Positions 7,348 to 15,210 of a DNA stretch of 64,000 nucleotides are shown here, piece after piece. The position numbers and the translations under genes were made by a program. A model generated the notes under the pieces. It had not been told where the DNA came from and ran no database searches. It saw only the letters and a list, made by a program, of their open reading frames with translations. Each line of letters starts with the position of its first letter. The stretch's first letter is position 1. The DNA is from Gracilibacillus alcaliphilus. Lineage in GTDB: Bacteria; Bacillota; Bacilli; Bacillales; Amphibacillaceae. The DNA is taken from contig NZ_JAFBFA010000003.1 in assembly GCF_016909015.1 (NCBI RefSeq), positions 1 to 64,000 on the forward strand, given 5' to 3'.

Positions 7348-9600
7348 TTATTCTACTGCTCTGCCTCTTCTTTGCATATACCACATCATAACAGCTGCAC
7401 CAATAAGCAATACTCCTGCTAGCAATAGATTATATTGATCTGTCGCTGTCTGTGGTAAGAGACCAAAATACTTTTCATCTTGCTTATCTGTAGTATCACG
7501 CTGGTTATTATCTCCAGCTGCTGTTTCATTATCATTATCATCGTCATTTCCAGACTCCTTAGGTCCAGGCGTCTCTTCTTTTTGCTTATCATCTGTTCCA
7601 TTTGACGTTTTATTGTCTTTCGGATCACCCGATCCATCTGAAGGCTTTGGATCTTCTGGATCTTCAGGAATTGGAGTTTCTGCATGAGCAAACACACCAT
7701 AATTAGAAAAGTGTGACACAACTAAACTCACTTCTTGTGCTTCTGAATCCACTGTACCCTTTTGATTTTCCCATGTACCTGTAACCTCATTGAAGTAATA
7801 GATGTTTACTTCACCTGTGGTATTGTTATCATACCCCATAATCAGCTGATAACTGCCTTGATAATCCTCAAACCCGCTTGGAAATGTAAAGGAGAAATCC
7901 AAGACATCGCCAATTTGACTGAGATTTTCTGCCTTTGCAAGTAGTTCCTCATCTGTCACAGTTACCGTAAGGGTTGTACCATCTGGAAGGTCATTCGGTA
8001 ATAATAATCTTACTTCTGTTCCGGCAATATAGATCCATTGCCCTTTATTTACAGCCATTTCTTCGCCTAAATTAATCTCTAACTCGCTTGGAGCAGGTTC
8101 TGGGCCTGGCGTTGGCTCTGGATCCGGTGTTGGCTCTGGGCCTGGTGTCGGCTCTGGGTCAGGCGTTGGCTCTGGATCCGGTGTTGGCTCTGGGTCAGGC
8201 GTTGGTTCTGGGTCCGGTGTTGGCTCTGGATCAGGTGTTGGTTCTGTTACTTCTGGGAATGACTCACTTATTCTACCCATAAATGCATCCGCCATCACAC
8301 GATAACCTGCTTCATTTGGATGGATATCTGCCGGATTAGGGAGGTATGCCTCGTGCTTCCCTGCAAACAGATCAAAAGTAGGGACAAAGGTTGCTCCTGT
8401 TGCCGTTGCAGCTGCTTGATTCGCATCGTTTAAACCAGCTAATAATGGTACCGTGTACGTTTGTAGCTCTGGTGATAAATAAGGTAAAGCATTATAATAG
8501 CCTAGTACATACACTTGCGCCTCTGGATTTGCTTGTTTCACTGCCGCAACTATTTGACCTGTATTTTGGCCAGTAGCTTCTAGCTTGCTCGGAAGGCTTG
8601 CAAGCATTTGCTGTACTTCTTGTGCATTTGCTACTAAACTATCAATGTGCCTTATCCGCTCATCGTATTCACTGACTTTAATCGAGGCATCATCGATCAT
8701 AATTTTTGCTGTATCTATCTGTTCTTTAGCGCTTGTGTTCAATGTTCCTGCTGTCGCTATACTATCTGCTATTTCAGGGAAAAGAGCTGCATAATTATCC
8801 ATTTCTGTTGCAAGCACTGTGATAGCTTGATTAATTCTGTCTAAATCCCCTGATACAGCTCCTAGCTCATCGGATATAGTACGTAATAACTCCCTAGAGT
8901 TGTCCTCATCAATTAGAAAGTCTTCTTTTGTCTTTTGTATATTATTTTCTATATTTCCCATGTTTTCTTGTACGCTTGCTAAATTGCTTGTAACAGACAC
9001 AATTGCTTCTTTCACACCATCTGGTAACAATGCCTCAAACGGTGCTATTTGTTCTGCTAATTCACTGACTATTATGTTCACAGCATGTATATTTCCAGCA
9101 GCCTCATTAATTGATTCCTCTGCCAGTCCTATAGCAGTCTCAATTTCTAGGTTAGCACCACTTGCAACGTCATTTTTCATTTCAGCTACAGACTCTGGGT
9201 TCAAATAAGCAGGGTCAAATAAGGCAACCTTTGACATATCCACTTCTCTCAAGAGGTCATTTGCCCCAGCACTAACCGTGACAATATCCGCTTCCGCTAA
9301 CTCCAGTGCATTTAGCTGTGCCAGCACTTCTGCTGAAGTTGCGCCAGATACACCTTTGTTATAAAAATTCACATCATATCCTTTAGCTTCTAAATCATTC
9401 ACAATGTTACCTGCATAACCAATCCCAATTTGTCCATTTGATAATTGCCCTGCTGCCAAAGAATCACCTAATGAGACATAATTAAGTCCCTCCTTTTGCA
9501 CGCCAGTCTTTGCTAACGTTGTCATCGGTGCCCATACAAGTAACAGCACTAACATGACTAGCCATACTCGTGACTTCCTCCTAATCTTTCGCAAATACAT
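7348..9600 (-). CDS. Cell-wall-anchored SGNH/GDSL hydrolase with Pro-Thr-Asp repeat stalk
   Basis: A 750-residue secreted esterase-type protein. A signal peptide (residues 1-30) precedes an SGNH domain: GDSL (45-48), GAND (112-115), and the DIHPNEAGY block with the catalytic Asp/His around residue 425. Between GAND and the last block lies a ~200-residue helical, coiled-coil-like insertion. A stalk of about nine PTPDPE/PTPGPE hexapeptides follows. Next comes a ~130-residue beta-rich domain (LPNDLPDGTTLTV...VSHFSNYGVFAHAE) homologous to one in the giant surface protein at 34544-39391. An acidic linker leads to a sorting signal LPQTA (715-719), a hydrophobic helix and a basic tail. The LPQTA form resembles sites used by B. 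subtilis YhcS-type (class D) sortases rather than LPxTG. The substrate (acyl ester of wall or polysaccharide) is unknown. Confidence 0.88.
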   Translation of the reverse strand: MYLRKIRRKSRVWLVMLVLLLVWAPMTTLAKTGVQKEGLNYVSLGDSLAAGQLSNGQIGIGYAGNIVNDLEAKGYDVNFYNKGVSGATSAEVLAQLNALELAEADIVTVSAGANDLLREVDMSKVALFDPAYLNPESVAEMKNDVASGANLEIETAIGLAEESINEAAGNIHAVNIIVSELAEQIAPFEALLPDGVKEAIVSVTSNLASVQENMGNIENNIQKTKEDFLIDEDNSRELLRTISDELGAVSGDLDRINQAITVLATEMDNYAALFPEIADSIATAGTLNTSAKEQIDTAKIMIDDASIKVSEYDERIRHIDSLVANAQEVQQMLASLPSKLEATGQNTGQIVAAVKQANPEAQVYVLGYYNALPYLSPELQTYTVPLLAGLNDANQAAATATGATFVPTFDLFAGKHEAYLPNPADIHPNEAGYRVMADAFMGRISESFPEVTEPTPDPEPTPDPEPTPDPEPTPDPEPTPDPEPTPGPEPTPDPEPTPGPEPAPSELEINLGEEMAVNKGQWIYIAGTEVRLLLPNDLPDGTTLTVTVTDEELLAKAENLSQIGDVLDFSFTFPSGFEDYQGSYQLIMGYDNNTTGEVNIYYFNEVTGTWENQKGTVDSEAQEVSLVVSHFSNYGVFAHAETPIPEDPEDPKPSDGSGDPKDNKTSNGTDDKQKEETPGPKESGNDDDNDNETAAGDNNQRDTTDKQDEKYFGLLPQTATDQYNLLLAGVLLIGAAVMMWYMQRRGRAVE
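8090..8250. repeat. 18-bp coding repeats of the PTPDPE stalk
   Basis: About nine tandem 18-bp units encode Glu-Pro-Thr-Pro-Asp/Gly-Pro. On the + strand they read as variants of GGCTCTGGATCCGGTGTT. Such repeats are prone to slippage and may vary in number between strains. Confidence 0.85.
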
Positions 9601-9900
9601 TCATCCTTTCTATTTTTTATACTCTCATTTACAGAGCTGCTTAAGATAGTGTGCTCCGCAATTGGAATCAGGTAAAGGTAGCATAGAAAAACACGATACA
9701 TATGTAATCTTTAAATGAATTACTCGTATGTTGCTGCTTTACTAGAATATATCTATTCTAACGAAGTCTCTCTTCCCTTGAATACTGAGGAATGTTAATA
9801 GTTTTATCATTTTTTTGCTAACACACCTCTGTTTATATGGAGATTTCAGCCAGACAATAAAAAAAGAGTCTGCTCTCTCTCCTTATGTACACTCTTATTT

Positions 9901-9986
9901 ATGATACCTGTTTTCCAATTCATTGTGATCAACCCTTTCTACAAAAAAAGCAAAAAGGTGGAGCAGGGAGGTGGAGGTTTTTTTGT
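9901..9986 (-). promoter_or_regulatory. Promoter module A, shared with the giant surface-protein gene
   Basis: The + strand from ATGATACCTG (9901) to the purine tract AAAGGTGGAG-type block and GGTTTTTTTG (about 9986) aligns almost co-linearly with 39587-39675 in front of the other sorted surface protein. The -10-like element is TATCAT on the - strand (9901-9906), with a TTGATC-like -35 zone upstream. The purine block contains GGTGGAG twice (9957-9963 and 9970-9976). It lies about 300 bases before the SGNH gene start, implying a long leader. The rest of 9601-10182 has a weak hairpin (about 9865-9900) and a terminator at 10063-10089. Confidence 0.55.
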
Positions 9987-10062
9987 AACATCCTGCTTTT
10001 AAATTAAAAGTAAGGGTAGAAAGATAAGTTGGATTGGCCTCCAGCTTCTTTTTCTTTGCACC

Positions 10063-10089
10063 AAAAAACCACCCTTATTACAAGGGTGG
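10063..10089 (-). terminator. Terminator of the LanFEG-like operon
   Basis: CCACCCTT (10069-10076) and AAGGGTGG (10082-10089) form a perfect stem with a 5-base loop. On the - strand it is followed by TTTTTT (10063-10068). It lies about 94 bases after the last permease stop. Confidence 0.85.
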
Positions 10090-10182
10090 AAAACGATCGA
10101 AAAGCTATTGACAGATGCAATAAACAGTTTTAAGGCTGGCAGCTGCGGGATGTTAGTTCATCCCTCCCGACTCCTTTCTTAT

Positions 10183-10908
10183 TCAAACAGCTTTACGTTG
10201 AAAATATAAATAACCACCGAAGAAAAATACAATAAAGCTGCCGCCTACAACCATTAACAGCTGCTCCCAAGGGATAAAAAAGAAATTGTCCCCCTCACCG
10301 CCAATATTCATCATCAAAAATGGCTGTCCCCATGGATAATAAGGACCGAACCGCTCGGAATTAATCACTAATAAGGAAGGCAATGTAAAAATGACATTAA
10401 TCGAAAATGGTGCCGCAAAATTTTTAAAAATCATCGACATCCATAACTGTAAGGCCACAAGCGGAGACGTTGCTACCCAGCCGCCCAAAATACTCCTCCA
10501 GACAATTTCCCAAGGGAAGGGATCTGTAATACCTTGAATGGCGCCTAATATTAACATAGACCCTAAATAGAGTAATTGCATGGTAAGAACAAGGAACAAT
10601 ACCAAAATATATTTGGTCAAGTAAACCTTCCCTCTTGTCACAGGTAATGCTAATAACTGTTTCCATCCCCCTTCCTGATGTTCATAGCGGCAAATAAAGC
10701 CTGCTACTACTCCAGTAATTAAAGGCAAGAAAAGTAAAGCATAGGTTGCATTTGCCATCACCAGCTTTATTATCCATTGATTTGCTTCCCCTATATCCCC
10801 CATGCTGATTTGTCCGAGAAATAAACCAATTAATGGCGGGATAAATAACAGCCAGATTACCCACGATTTTCTTAATTTATACCATTCCGATCTCATAATA
10901 GATAACAT
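10183..10908 (-). CDS. ABC-2 permease, lantibiotic-immunity type (second of two)
   Basis: A 241-residue membrane protein with about six hydrophobic spans. It starts MLSIMRSEWYKLRKSWVIWLLFIPP and carries the EHQEGGWKQLLALPVTRGKVYLTKY stretch typical of MutE/EpiE/EpiG-type permeases of LanFEG immunity exporters. Its start (10908) abuts the stop of the first permease (10909). The first permease has the matching segment ETNAWKQLIALPVSKREVYLSKF, so the two are ancient paralogues that probably form a heterodimeric channel with the upstream ATPase. No lantibiotic biosynthesis or two-component genes are nearby, so the natural substrate (peptide antibiotic or lipid) is unknown. Confidence 0.8.
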   Translation of the reverse strand: MLSIMRSEWYKLRKSWVIWLLFIPPLIGLFLGQISMGDIGEANQWIIKLVMANATYALLFLPLITGVVAGFICRYEHQEGGWKQLLALPVTRGKVYLTKYILVLFLVLTMQLLYLGSMLILGAIQGITDPFPWEIVWRSILGGWVATSPLVALQLWMSMIFKNFAAPFSINVIFTLPSLLVINSERFGPYYPWGQPFLMMNIGGEGDNFFFIPWEQLLMVVGGSFIVFFFGGYLYFQRKAV

Positions 10909-11619
10909 TTATTTAACATCCCTTCGTTTAAAATCCGTCATGCCGATGAGATAGATGGCCAGTCCCATTGCAATCCCCATTAACCCATTAAGATAAGGCT
11001 GATCCCATTGATTATCCAAACTCGGCCATTTCCAAATCACCCAATCCGGCAAGTACATAGCAGAATAGGCAAAGATCACACTGATCACTCCCACTGTAGT
11101 AGGAATTGCTTGATTTGTGCAGACTGTCGCCAGCCAAAGCTGCAATCCCAACACTGGTAAGGAAGCAAAAAAAGGCAGCAGGCTGTACTGGATGATTTGC
11201 AGATAAGGAATATCTTCTCCCAAACCTAATGTTAACCCATAAAAATACGTCATTAGCAGCAGAATAATCGATGACACAAATAACAGACAGCTAATCATCG
11301 TGAATTTGGATAAATACACTTCCCGCTTGGACACCGGCAAGGCAATTAATTGCTTCCAGGCATTTGTTTCATCTTCAATACTCGCCATAAAAGAGGTCAA
11401 AATAACAATTCCTAATATGATAGCAAGTGGTGTGAAGGCACTAACATTACCAATATACTGCTGCCAATGATCATCTGTCAGTGAGAATAAATAGTCTTTT
11501 CGGACACCATAATTGACCATCTGCAAAGCTACCACACCGATTGGTCCAATAAAAGTTAACAGCCAGAGGCCTTTACGTCTGATTTTCAAAAAGTCAACCG
11601 CCAGTAACCGAAGGATCAT
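10909..11619 (-). CDS. ABC-2 permease, lantibiotic-immunity type (first of two)
   Basis: A 236-residue protein with about six membrane spans, paralogous to the following permease. It shares the N-terminal pattern (LxxDFLKIRRKGLWLL) and the cytoplasmic loop motif ETNAWKQLIALPVSKREVYLSKF. The start ATG at 11619 overlaps the ATPase stop by four bases (ATGA), showing translational coupling. Together with the ATPase and the second permease it makes an E-F-G-like exporter set. Role in peptide-antibiotic self-protection or envelope-stress resistance is inferred from family only. Confidence 0.8.
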   Translation of the reverse strand: MILRLLAVDFLKIRRKGLWLLTFIGPIGVVALQMVNYGVRKDYLFSLTDDHWQQYIGNVSAFTPLAIILGIVILTSFMASIEDETNAWKQLIALPVSKREVYLSKFTMISCLLFVSSIILLLMTYFYGLTLGLGEDIPYLQIIQYSLLPFFASLPVLGLQLWLATVCTNQAIPTTVGVISVIFAYSAMYLPDWVIWKWPSLDNQWDQPYLNGLMGIAMGLAIYLIGMTDFKRRDVK

Positions 11620-12527
11620 CTTATTTGTTCCTCCTTTGTCATCTCTAAAAAGATATTCTCTAAAGATCGCTTCTCTTCTTCCACCCGATAGATGGCAAAG
11701 CCTTGCTCTACAAGATATTGGACGATAGAGGCCACCTCTTCATCAGCAGTTGTCTGGATTGCGACACTATTTTCCTTTATATCTGCCTTTTGCCCATATA
11801 CAAGCAAGGCTTGATGTACTGCCTTAGGATCATTCACTCTTAAATGAATCGAGGCTTGAGCAATTCGCCGCATCGCTTCGATCGAATCTTGAAAAATCAT
11901 CTTCCCTTTAGATATCACACCAACTGTTGTAGCCATTTGGTCAACTTCAGATAGTAAATGACTGGAAATCACCACTGTTATGCCATATTTCTCAGGTAAT
12001 TGCTTGATGAGCTTACGCATTTCAATAATACCGGAAGGGTCTAACCCATTAGTAGGTTCATCTAAAATTAACAGTTCTGGCTGATGTAACAAAGCAGCAG
12101 CAATTCCTAAGCGCTGCTTCATCCCTAGCGAAAAGCCTTTTACTTTTTTATTAGCAGCATCTTGAAGGCGGACCAGTTTCAACACTTCTTTCATCCTTGC
12201 CCGTGGTACATCGACAATTTTTCGAATCGCTTCTAGATTCTCGTAAGCTGTTAAATGTGGATAATAAGATGGATTCTCCACTAATGATCCAACACGTTTT
12301 AAAATAGCAATGCGGTTATTTTTTAAATCCTTGCCAAACAAATGTACCGAACCAGAACTAGGCCGCATTAACCCCAGCAGCATCCGAATAGTCGTCGTCT
12401 TGCCCGCCCCATTTGGTCCCAGAAAACCATAGATTTCTCCTTTGGGTATTCGGATTTCCACCCCATCTACAGCCTTCTCTTTTCCGAATTGTTTTGTTAA
12501 TTGATTGGTTTCTACAATATATTCCAT
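11616..12527 (-). CDS. ABC transporter ATP-binding protein (BcrA/LanF type)
   Basis: A 303-residue ATPase of the BcrA/CcmA-like class that drives peptide-antibiotic exporters. Walker A is GPNGAGKTT (near residue 37), the signature is FSLGMKQRLGIAAAL (near 132), Walker B is LLILDEPTNGLD (near 152) and the switch His is in SSHLLSEVD. A ~75-residue C-terminal extension is typical of this class. The start at 12527 is preferred because AGAGGTGATTAGG precedes it; the frame remains open to 12551. First gene of a three-gene operon with overlapping or abutting junctions, closed by the terminator at 10063-10089. Confidence 0.88.
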   Translation of the reverse strand: MEYIVETNQLTKQFGKEKAVDGVEIRIPKGEIYGFLGPNGAGKTTTIRMLLGLMRPSSGSVHLFGKDLKNNRIAILKRVGSLVENPSYYPHLTAYENLEAIRKIVDVPRARMKEVLKLVRLQDAANKKVKGFSLGMKQRLGIAAALLHQPELLILDEPTNGLDPSGIIEMRKLIKQLPEKYGITVVISSHLLSEVDQMATTVGVISKGKMIFQDSIEAMRRIAQASIHLRVNDPKAVHQALLVYGQKADIKENSVAIQTTADEEVASIVQYLVEQGFAIYRVEEEKRSLENIFLEMTKEEQIR

Positions 12528-12599
12528 CCTAATCACCTCTACCTTCATCATAGAGGGGCAAAGTTAAAATGAGGTAGGTGGTTTGTTTAAAATTCGTTT

Positions 12600-12626
12600 A
12601 AAAAAGAGACAGGCAAAGCCTGTCTC
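12600..12626 (-). terminator. Terminator of the Nudix gene
   Basis: GAGACAGGC (12606-12614) and GCCTGTCTC (12618-12626) form a perfect 9-bp stem with an AAA loop, followed on the - strand by a T-run (12600-12605). The stem overlaps the last bases of the Nudix reading frame. Confidence 0.9.
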
Positions 12627-13116
12627 ATGATCTATTCATAGCTGTATCTAGTATACTCTGGTACACTCTATTCCACTTGTGATAATAATTAGTTACCTCC
12701 TTTGGACTAATCAATATCCTCTCACTAGATTCGTAATCGGCTTTAAATGGATGGAATTGATTAATATCCATGCGGTAAAATATCTGATATCCCAATTTTG
12801 GATAAAGACCTTTCGGATCCCACAGAGGATTGTCTGCATGGTCAACCTCAATATAGCCGAGCAGAGAACAATCACCGGTAACGTAAGCTTCTTCATATGC
12901 CTCGCGTTTGAAACATTCTTCCGGTGTTTCCCCTGATTCAAGATGCCCGCCAGGCATATCCCATCCTCGTTCGTTTAAATGGACAAAAAGAAGCTGTTCC
13001 TCTTTGAAACACATGCCGTGAACACTAGTAATCAGTTGTTTAGACGGCAATTTTTTTGCCATCTTCCATGTTAATTTTACTTTTGCCTCTCCCCAATAGG
13101 TATAGATGGTAGTCAT
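12625..13116 (-). CDS. Nudix hydrolase
   Basis: A 163-residue hydrolase of nucleoside-diphosphate-linked compounds. The Nudix box is visible around residue 78 as GHLESGETPEECFKREAYEE, which keeps the G-x5-E-x7-RE-x2-EE metal-binding pattern. The usual Gly after the last Glu pair is replaced (AYV), a tolerated variation. The start at 13116 follows AAGGAGGAAAAA; a longer frame to 13158 has no ribosome site. The substrate is not predictable. Single-gene unit with its own terminator. Confidence 0.85.
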   Translation of the reverse strand: MTTIYTYWGEAKVKLTWKMAKKLPSKQLITSVHGMCFKEEQLLFVHLNERGWDMPGGHLESGETPEECFKREAYEEAYVTGDCSLLGYIEVDHADNPLWDPKGLYPKLGYQIFYRMDINQFHPFKADYESSERILISPKEVTNYYHKWNRVYQSILDTAMNRS

Positions 13117-13239
13117 TTTTTCCTCCTTGCCACGATGATAACCACGTGAGAATTTCATCTGTTGTTTTTATGAAAATCACCCGCTTTGGTCTTATTTTTC
13201 AATAATTAAATTATACTTGAAATGGGTTGATAAAGTGAA

Positions 13240-13540
13240 ACTTCGTTCAGTGGGGTTTCGACGCATAGGATATGCTAGTGCAAATCACTTCGATGGGATG
13301 AGTAATCGCAATCCCAGACGTTGCGACACGACGTCGCGAACTTAGTCTGTTTCCTCTCTCCACCACTGAACCCTTAGTTGAACCAATCGGGCCGTTATTG
13401 GTTGTTGGATCTCCCACTTAGACATGACGTATTCCCTTATTGCTTGAAGTGGGAGTCTTACGACGCACAGGATGTGTTAGTGCCGACAATGCCACAGGAC
13501 GTGGTGTTGTTGTCGGCCAGCCAGTTACACTGCGATAAAT
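13240..13540. ncRNA. Multi-hairpin structured non-coding element (possible IS200/IS605-type remnant or ncRNA)
   Basis: A GC-richer block between the Nudix and LacI genes contains at least five stem-loops: TGGGAT/ATCCCA (13294-13299/13311-13316), GCGAC/GTCGC (13323-13327/13333-13337), AACCAAT/ATTGGTT (13381-13387/13397-13403), CTCCCACTT/AAGTGGGAG (13411-13419/13447-13455) and GCCGACAA/TTGTCGGC (13482-13489/13510-13517, with CCAC/GTGG nested). A 23-bp direct repeat (13259-13281 and 13461-13483, 3 mismatches) brackets most of it. The AACCAATCGGGCC stem followed by a CTCCCACTT stem reminds me of the 3' ends of IS200/IS605 TnpB elements, but no tnpA or tnpB is present. The open frame through it looks accidental. 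Confidence 0.45.
13522..13537. repeat. 16-bp repeat, copy 1
   Basis: CAGTTACACTGCGATA is repeated exactly at 40003-40018 in the same orientation. Here it sits at the right edge of the hairpin-rich element; there it ends a short coding-like remnant. The origin is unknown. Confidence 0.6.
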
Positions 13541-13571
13541 TATCTTCGGGTCTCTACTTTGTTAAACCTAT

Positions 13572-14537
13572 TTAGGTTATTAACTTAACTGGTAATTTCG
13601 TTTCAAATGGCATCGACTCCAACTTACCTTTTTCAACTATTTCAACAAGTGCTTTTATAGATGTTTCCGCTACTAACTGAACAGGCTGCTGAATTGTTTT
13701 TAAGTTTGGCAATAATAATCGAGTAGTTGACGCACCATCATAACCGACTATTATTATATCCTTTCCTTTTCTATTAGCCGCTTCTAATAGTGTAGAAGCC
13801 ATTAGATCATCACTCGTAAACACACCATCCACATCTGGATGTTCTGCAAAAAGCCTCTCAATAACATCTAATTGAATTTTTTGACTAAACACATCTTTAA
13901 TTTCATAAGTAATAGGTACTCTTCCAGCTTTAGTTATTACATCCTCATAAGCTTTTCTTCTTAAGTTAGCTGGGGTTTCTAAATCTAATGGGCCATTAAA
14001 ATGTACAATTTTTCTGCAGCCTTTTTCTAGTAAATAGTTGGTTGCCAGTTGACCGCCGCCATAATTATCGGATCCAACAATGGGGATTTTATCAGACAAA
14101 TACTGGTCAATAGCCACTATTGGTAAATTATATTGTTCCTGATTATCCACTAAGCCGCGGTTATGTGTGGCAACAATTACGCCATCCACTTGATTACGCA
14201 CTAGCATTTCCCAATATTTCTTTTCCTTATCTACCCTATTTAAACTATTGCATAATAACACTTTATAACCCAGATCTGCACAGATATTCTCCATATGAAA
14301 AACCAATTCACCAAAATATGGATTATTAATTGTTGGAATAATTATTCCAAATAGGTTAGTCCGCTTACTAAATAAAGAACGTGCTAGATCATTAGGAAAG
14401 TAATTGATATCCTTCATTGCCTTATAAACATTCTCTCTAGTTTTCTCACTAATGTAACCTCTATTATTAAGCACTCTCGAGACAGTGGCAGGCGATACAC
14501 CTGCCACTTTAGCGACATCTTTTATTTTGGGTTTCAT
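13572..14537 (-). CDS. LacI-family transcriptional regulator (orphan)
   Basis: A 321-residue repressor-type protein. The N-terminal LacI HTH (residues 1-50: IKDVAKVAGVSPATVSRVLNN) is followed by a periplasmic-binding-protein-like sugar-sensing domain (LFGIIIPTINNPYFGELVFHME; ...DGVFTSDDLMASTLLEA; IIIVGYDGASTT). The start at 14537 follows AAGGAAG at good spacing; a GTG two codons earlier is too close. No classical CG-centred LacI palindrome is visible in its own upstream region, and it is separated from the sugar ABC operon by ~670 bases. Its target may therefore be the sugar genes to the right or lie elsewhere. Confidence 0.88.
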   Translation of the reverse strand: MKPKIKDVAKVAGVSPATVSRVLNNRGYISEKTRENVYKAMKDINYFPNDLARSLFSKRTNLFGIIIPTINNPYFGELVFHMENICADLGYKVLLCNSLNRVDKEKKYWEMLVRNQVDGVIVATHNRGLVDNQEQYNLPIVAIDQYLSDKIPIVGSDNYGGGQLATNYLLEKGCRKIVHFNGPLDLETPANLRRKAYEDVITKAGRVPITYEIKDVFSQKIQLDVIERLFAEHPDVDGVFTSDDLMASTLLEAANRKGKDIIIVGYDGASTTRLLLPNLKTIQQPVQLVAETSIKALVEIVEKGKLESMPFETKLPVKLIT

Positions 14538-14925
14538 ATCCACACTTCCTTAATTGCTTGAGCCTTTTTAACAAACATACGAACAACAGAATTGAATAAG
14601 CAATATTTTTTTGAATTTCGAGATTTTGTAGTAAATGATAAGATAAAGATTTCCTTCAGCATGGTCTAGCAAATGGATAACAGCCTAATAAAAATGCACA
14701 TGGAACGGGATGACATAAGTAGGCTTAATGAATCCAAACTCTCAACATAAAGGGGGAGTTTCCCATTTTCACTGCTAATTAGTCTTGTTATCGACATTAT
14801 ATATACACTGTCTATAGTATAGCATAATTGATAATGATTAAGTATGAGAAATGGTGGTCTATTTTCAAGATCTGCTGGTTATCAACTGCAATTCCCTTTA
14901 ATCATTATCTCTCAGCGCTTATTAG
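14538..14925. other. Gap without recognisable gene
   Basis: About 390 bases upstream of the orphan LacI gene. I see no open frame of substance, no palindromic operator and no RNA family. A GATAATGATTAAG stretch near 14831 resembles half a Fur box only. Confidence 0.5.
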
Positions 14926-14935
14926 GAGCAGACAA

Positions 14936-14986
14936 TGAAAAAAACAACAGATGAAAGAGGTAACTTCCTCCATACATCTGCTGTTA
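14936..14986 (-). terminator. Terminator of the sugar ABC operon
   Basis: AACAACAGATG (about 14943-14953) and CATCTGCTGTT (about 14975-14985) form an 11-bp stem with one mismatch around a 21-base loop. On the - strand a TTTTTT run follows. It lies directly behind the alpha-glucosidase stub, where the operon's last gene once ended. Confidence 0.7.
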
Positions 14987-14989
14987 ACA

Positions 14990-15210
14990 TTACACACCTC
15001 TATAAACTTTTACCTCATATAGCTTTAGCATAAAAACAGGACAAGCAGTGTTTCTGACTGTTTATCATTACTAATCAACATCGTTTCTGCCTGAAAAGAA
15101 ACATCATTTGGCAAATGGAGTTCAATAGACTGCTTACTAAAATTCGTAATAACTAGCAGTTTCTCTTTCTCGTAATAGCGTAAATAAAGATAATTCTGAT
15201 AAACGCTCTT
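14990..15210 (-). pseudogene. 3' stub of an alpha-glucosidase (GH13, MalL-type) gene
   Basis: Directly after the permease stop the - strand reads YEKEKLLVITNFSKQSIEL, then LPNDVSFQAETMLISN, and, in a shifted frame, LKLYEVKVYRGV followed by a stop at 14990. EKLLVITNFS, LPNDV, LLISNY-type and the LxPYEAxVY ending are hallmarks of the C-terminal domain of bacillar oligo-1,6-glucosidases/alpha-glucosidases. Only about the last 70 codons remain, plus one frameshift. The parent gene was evidently the terminal gene of the sugar ABC operon, which points to alpha-glucoside transport. Confidence 0.8.

Noticed and set aside
13378..13575. 65-codon ORF inside the hairpin element
   Set aside because: It runs straight through the stem-loops, has no ribosome site and no protein-like pattern.
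14825..14850. Second Fur box (GATAATGATTAAG...)
   Set aside because: Only one half matches the consensus and no iron gene is adjacent.
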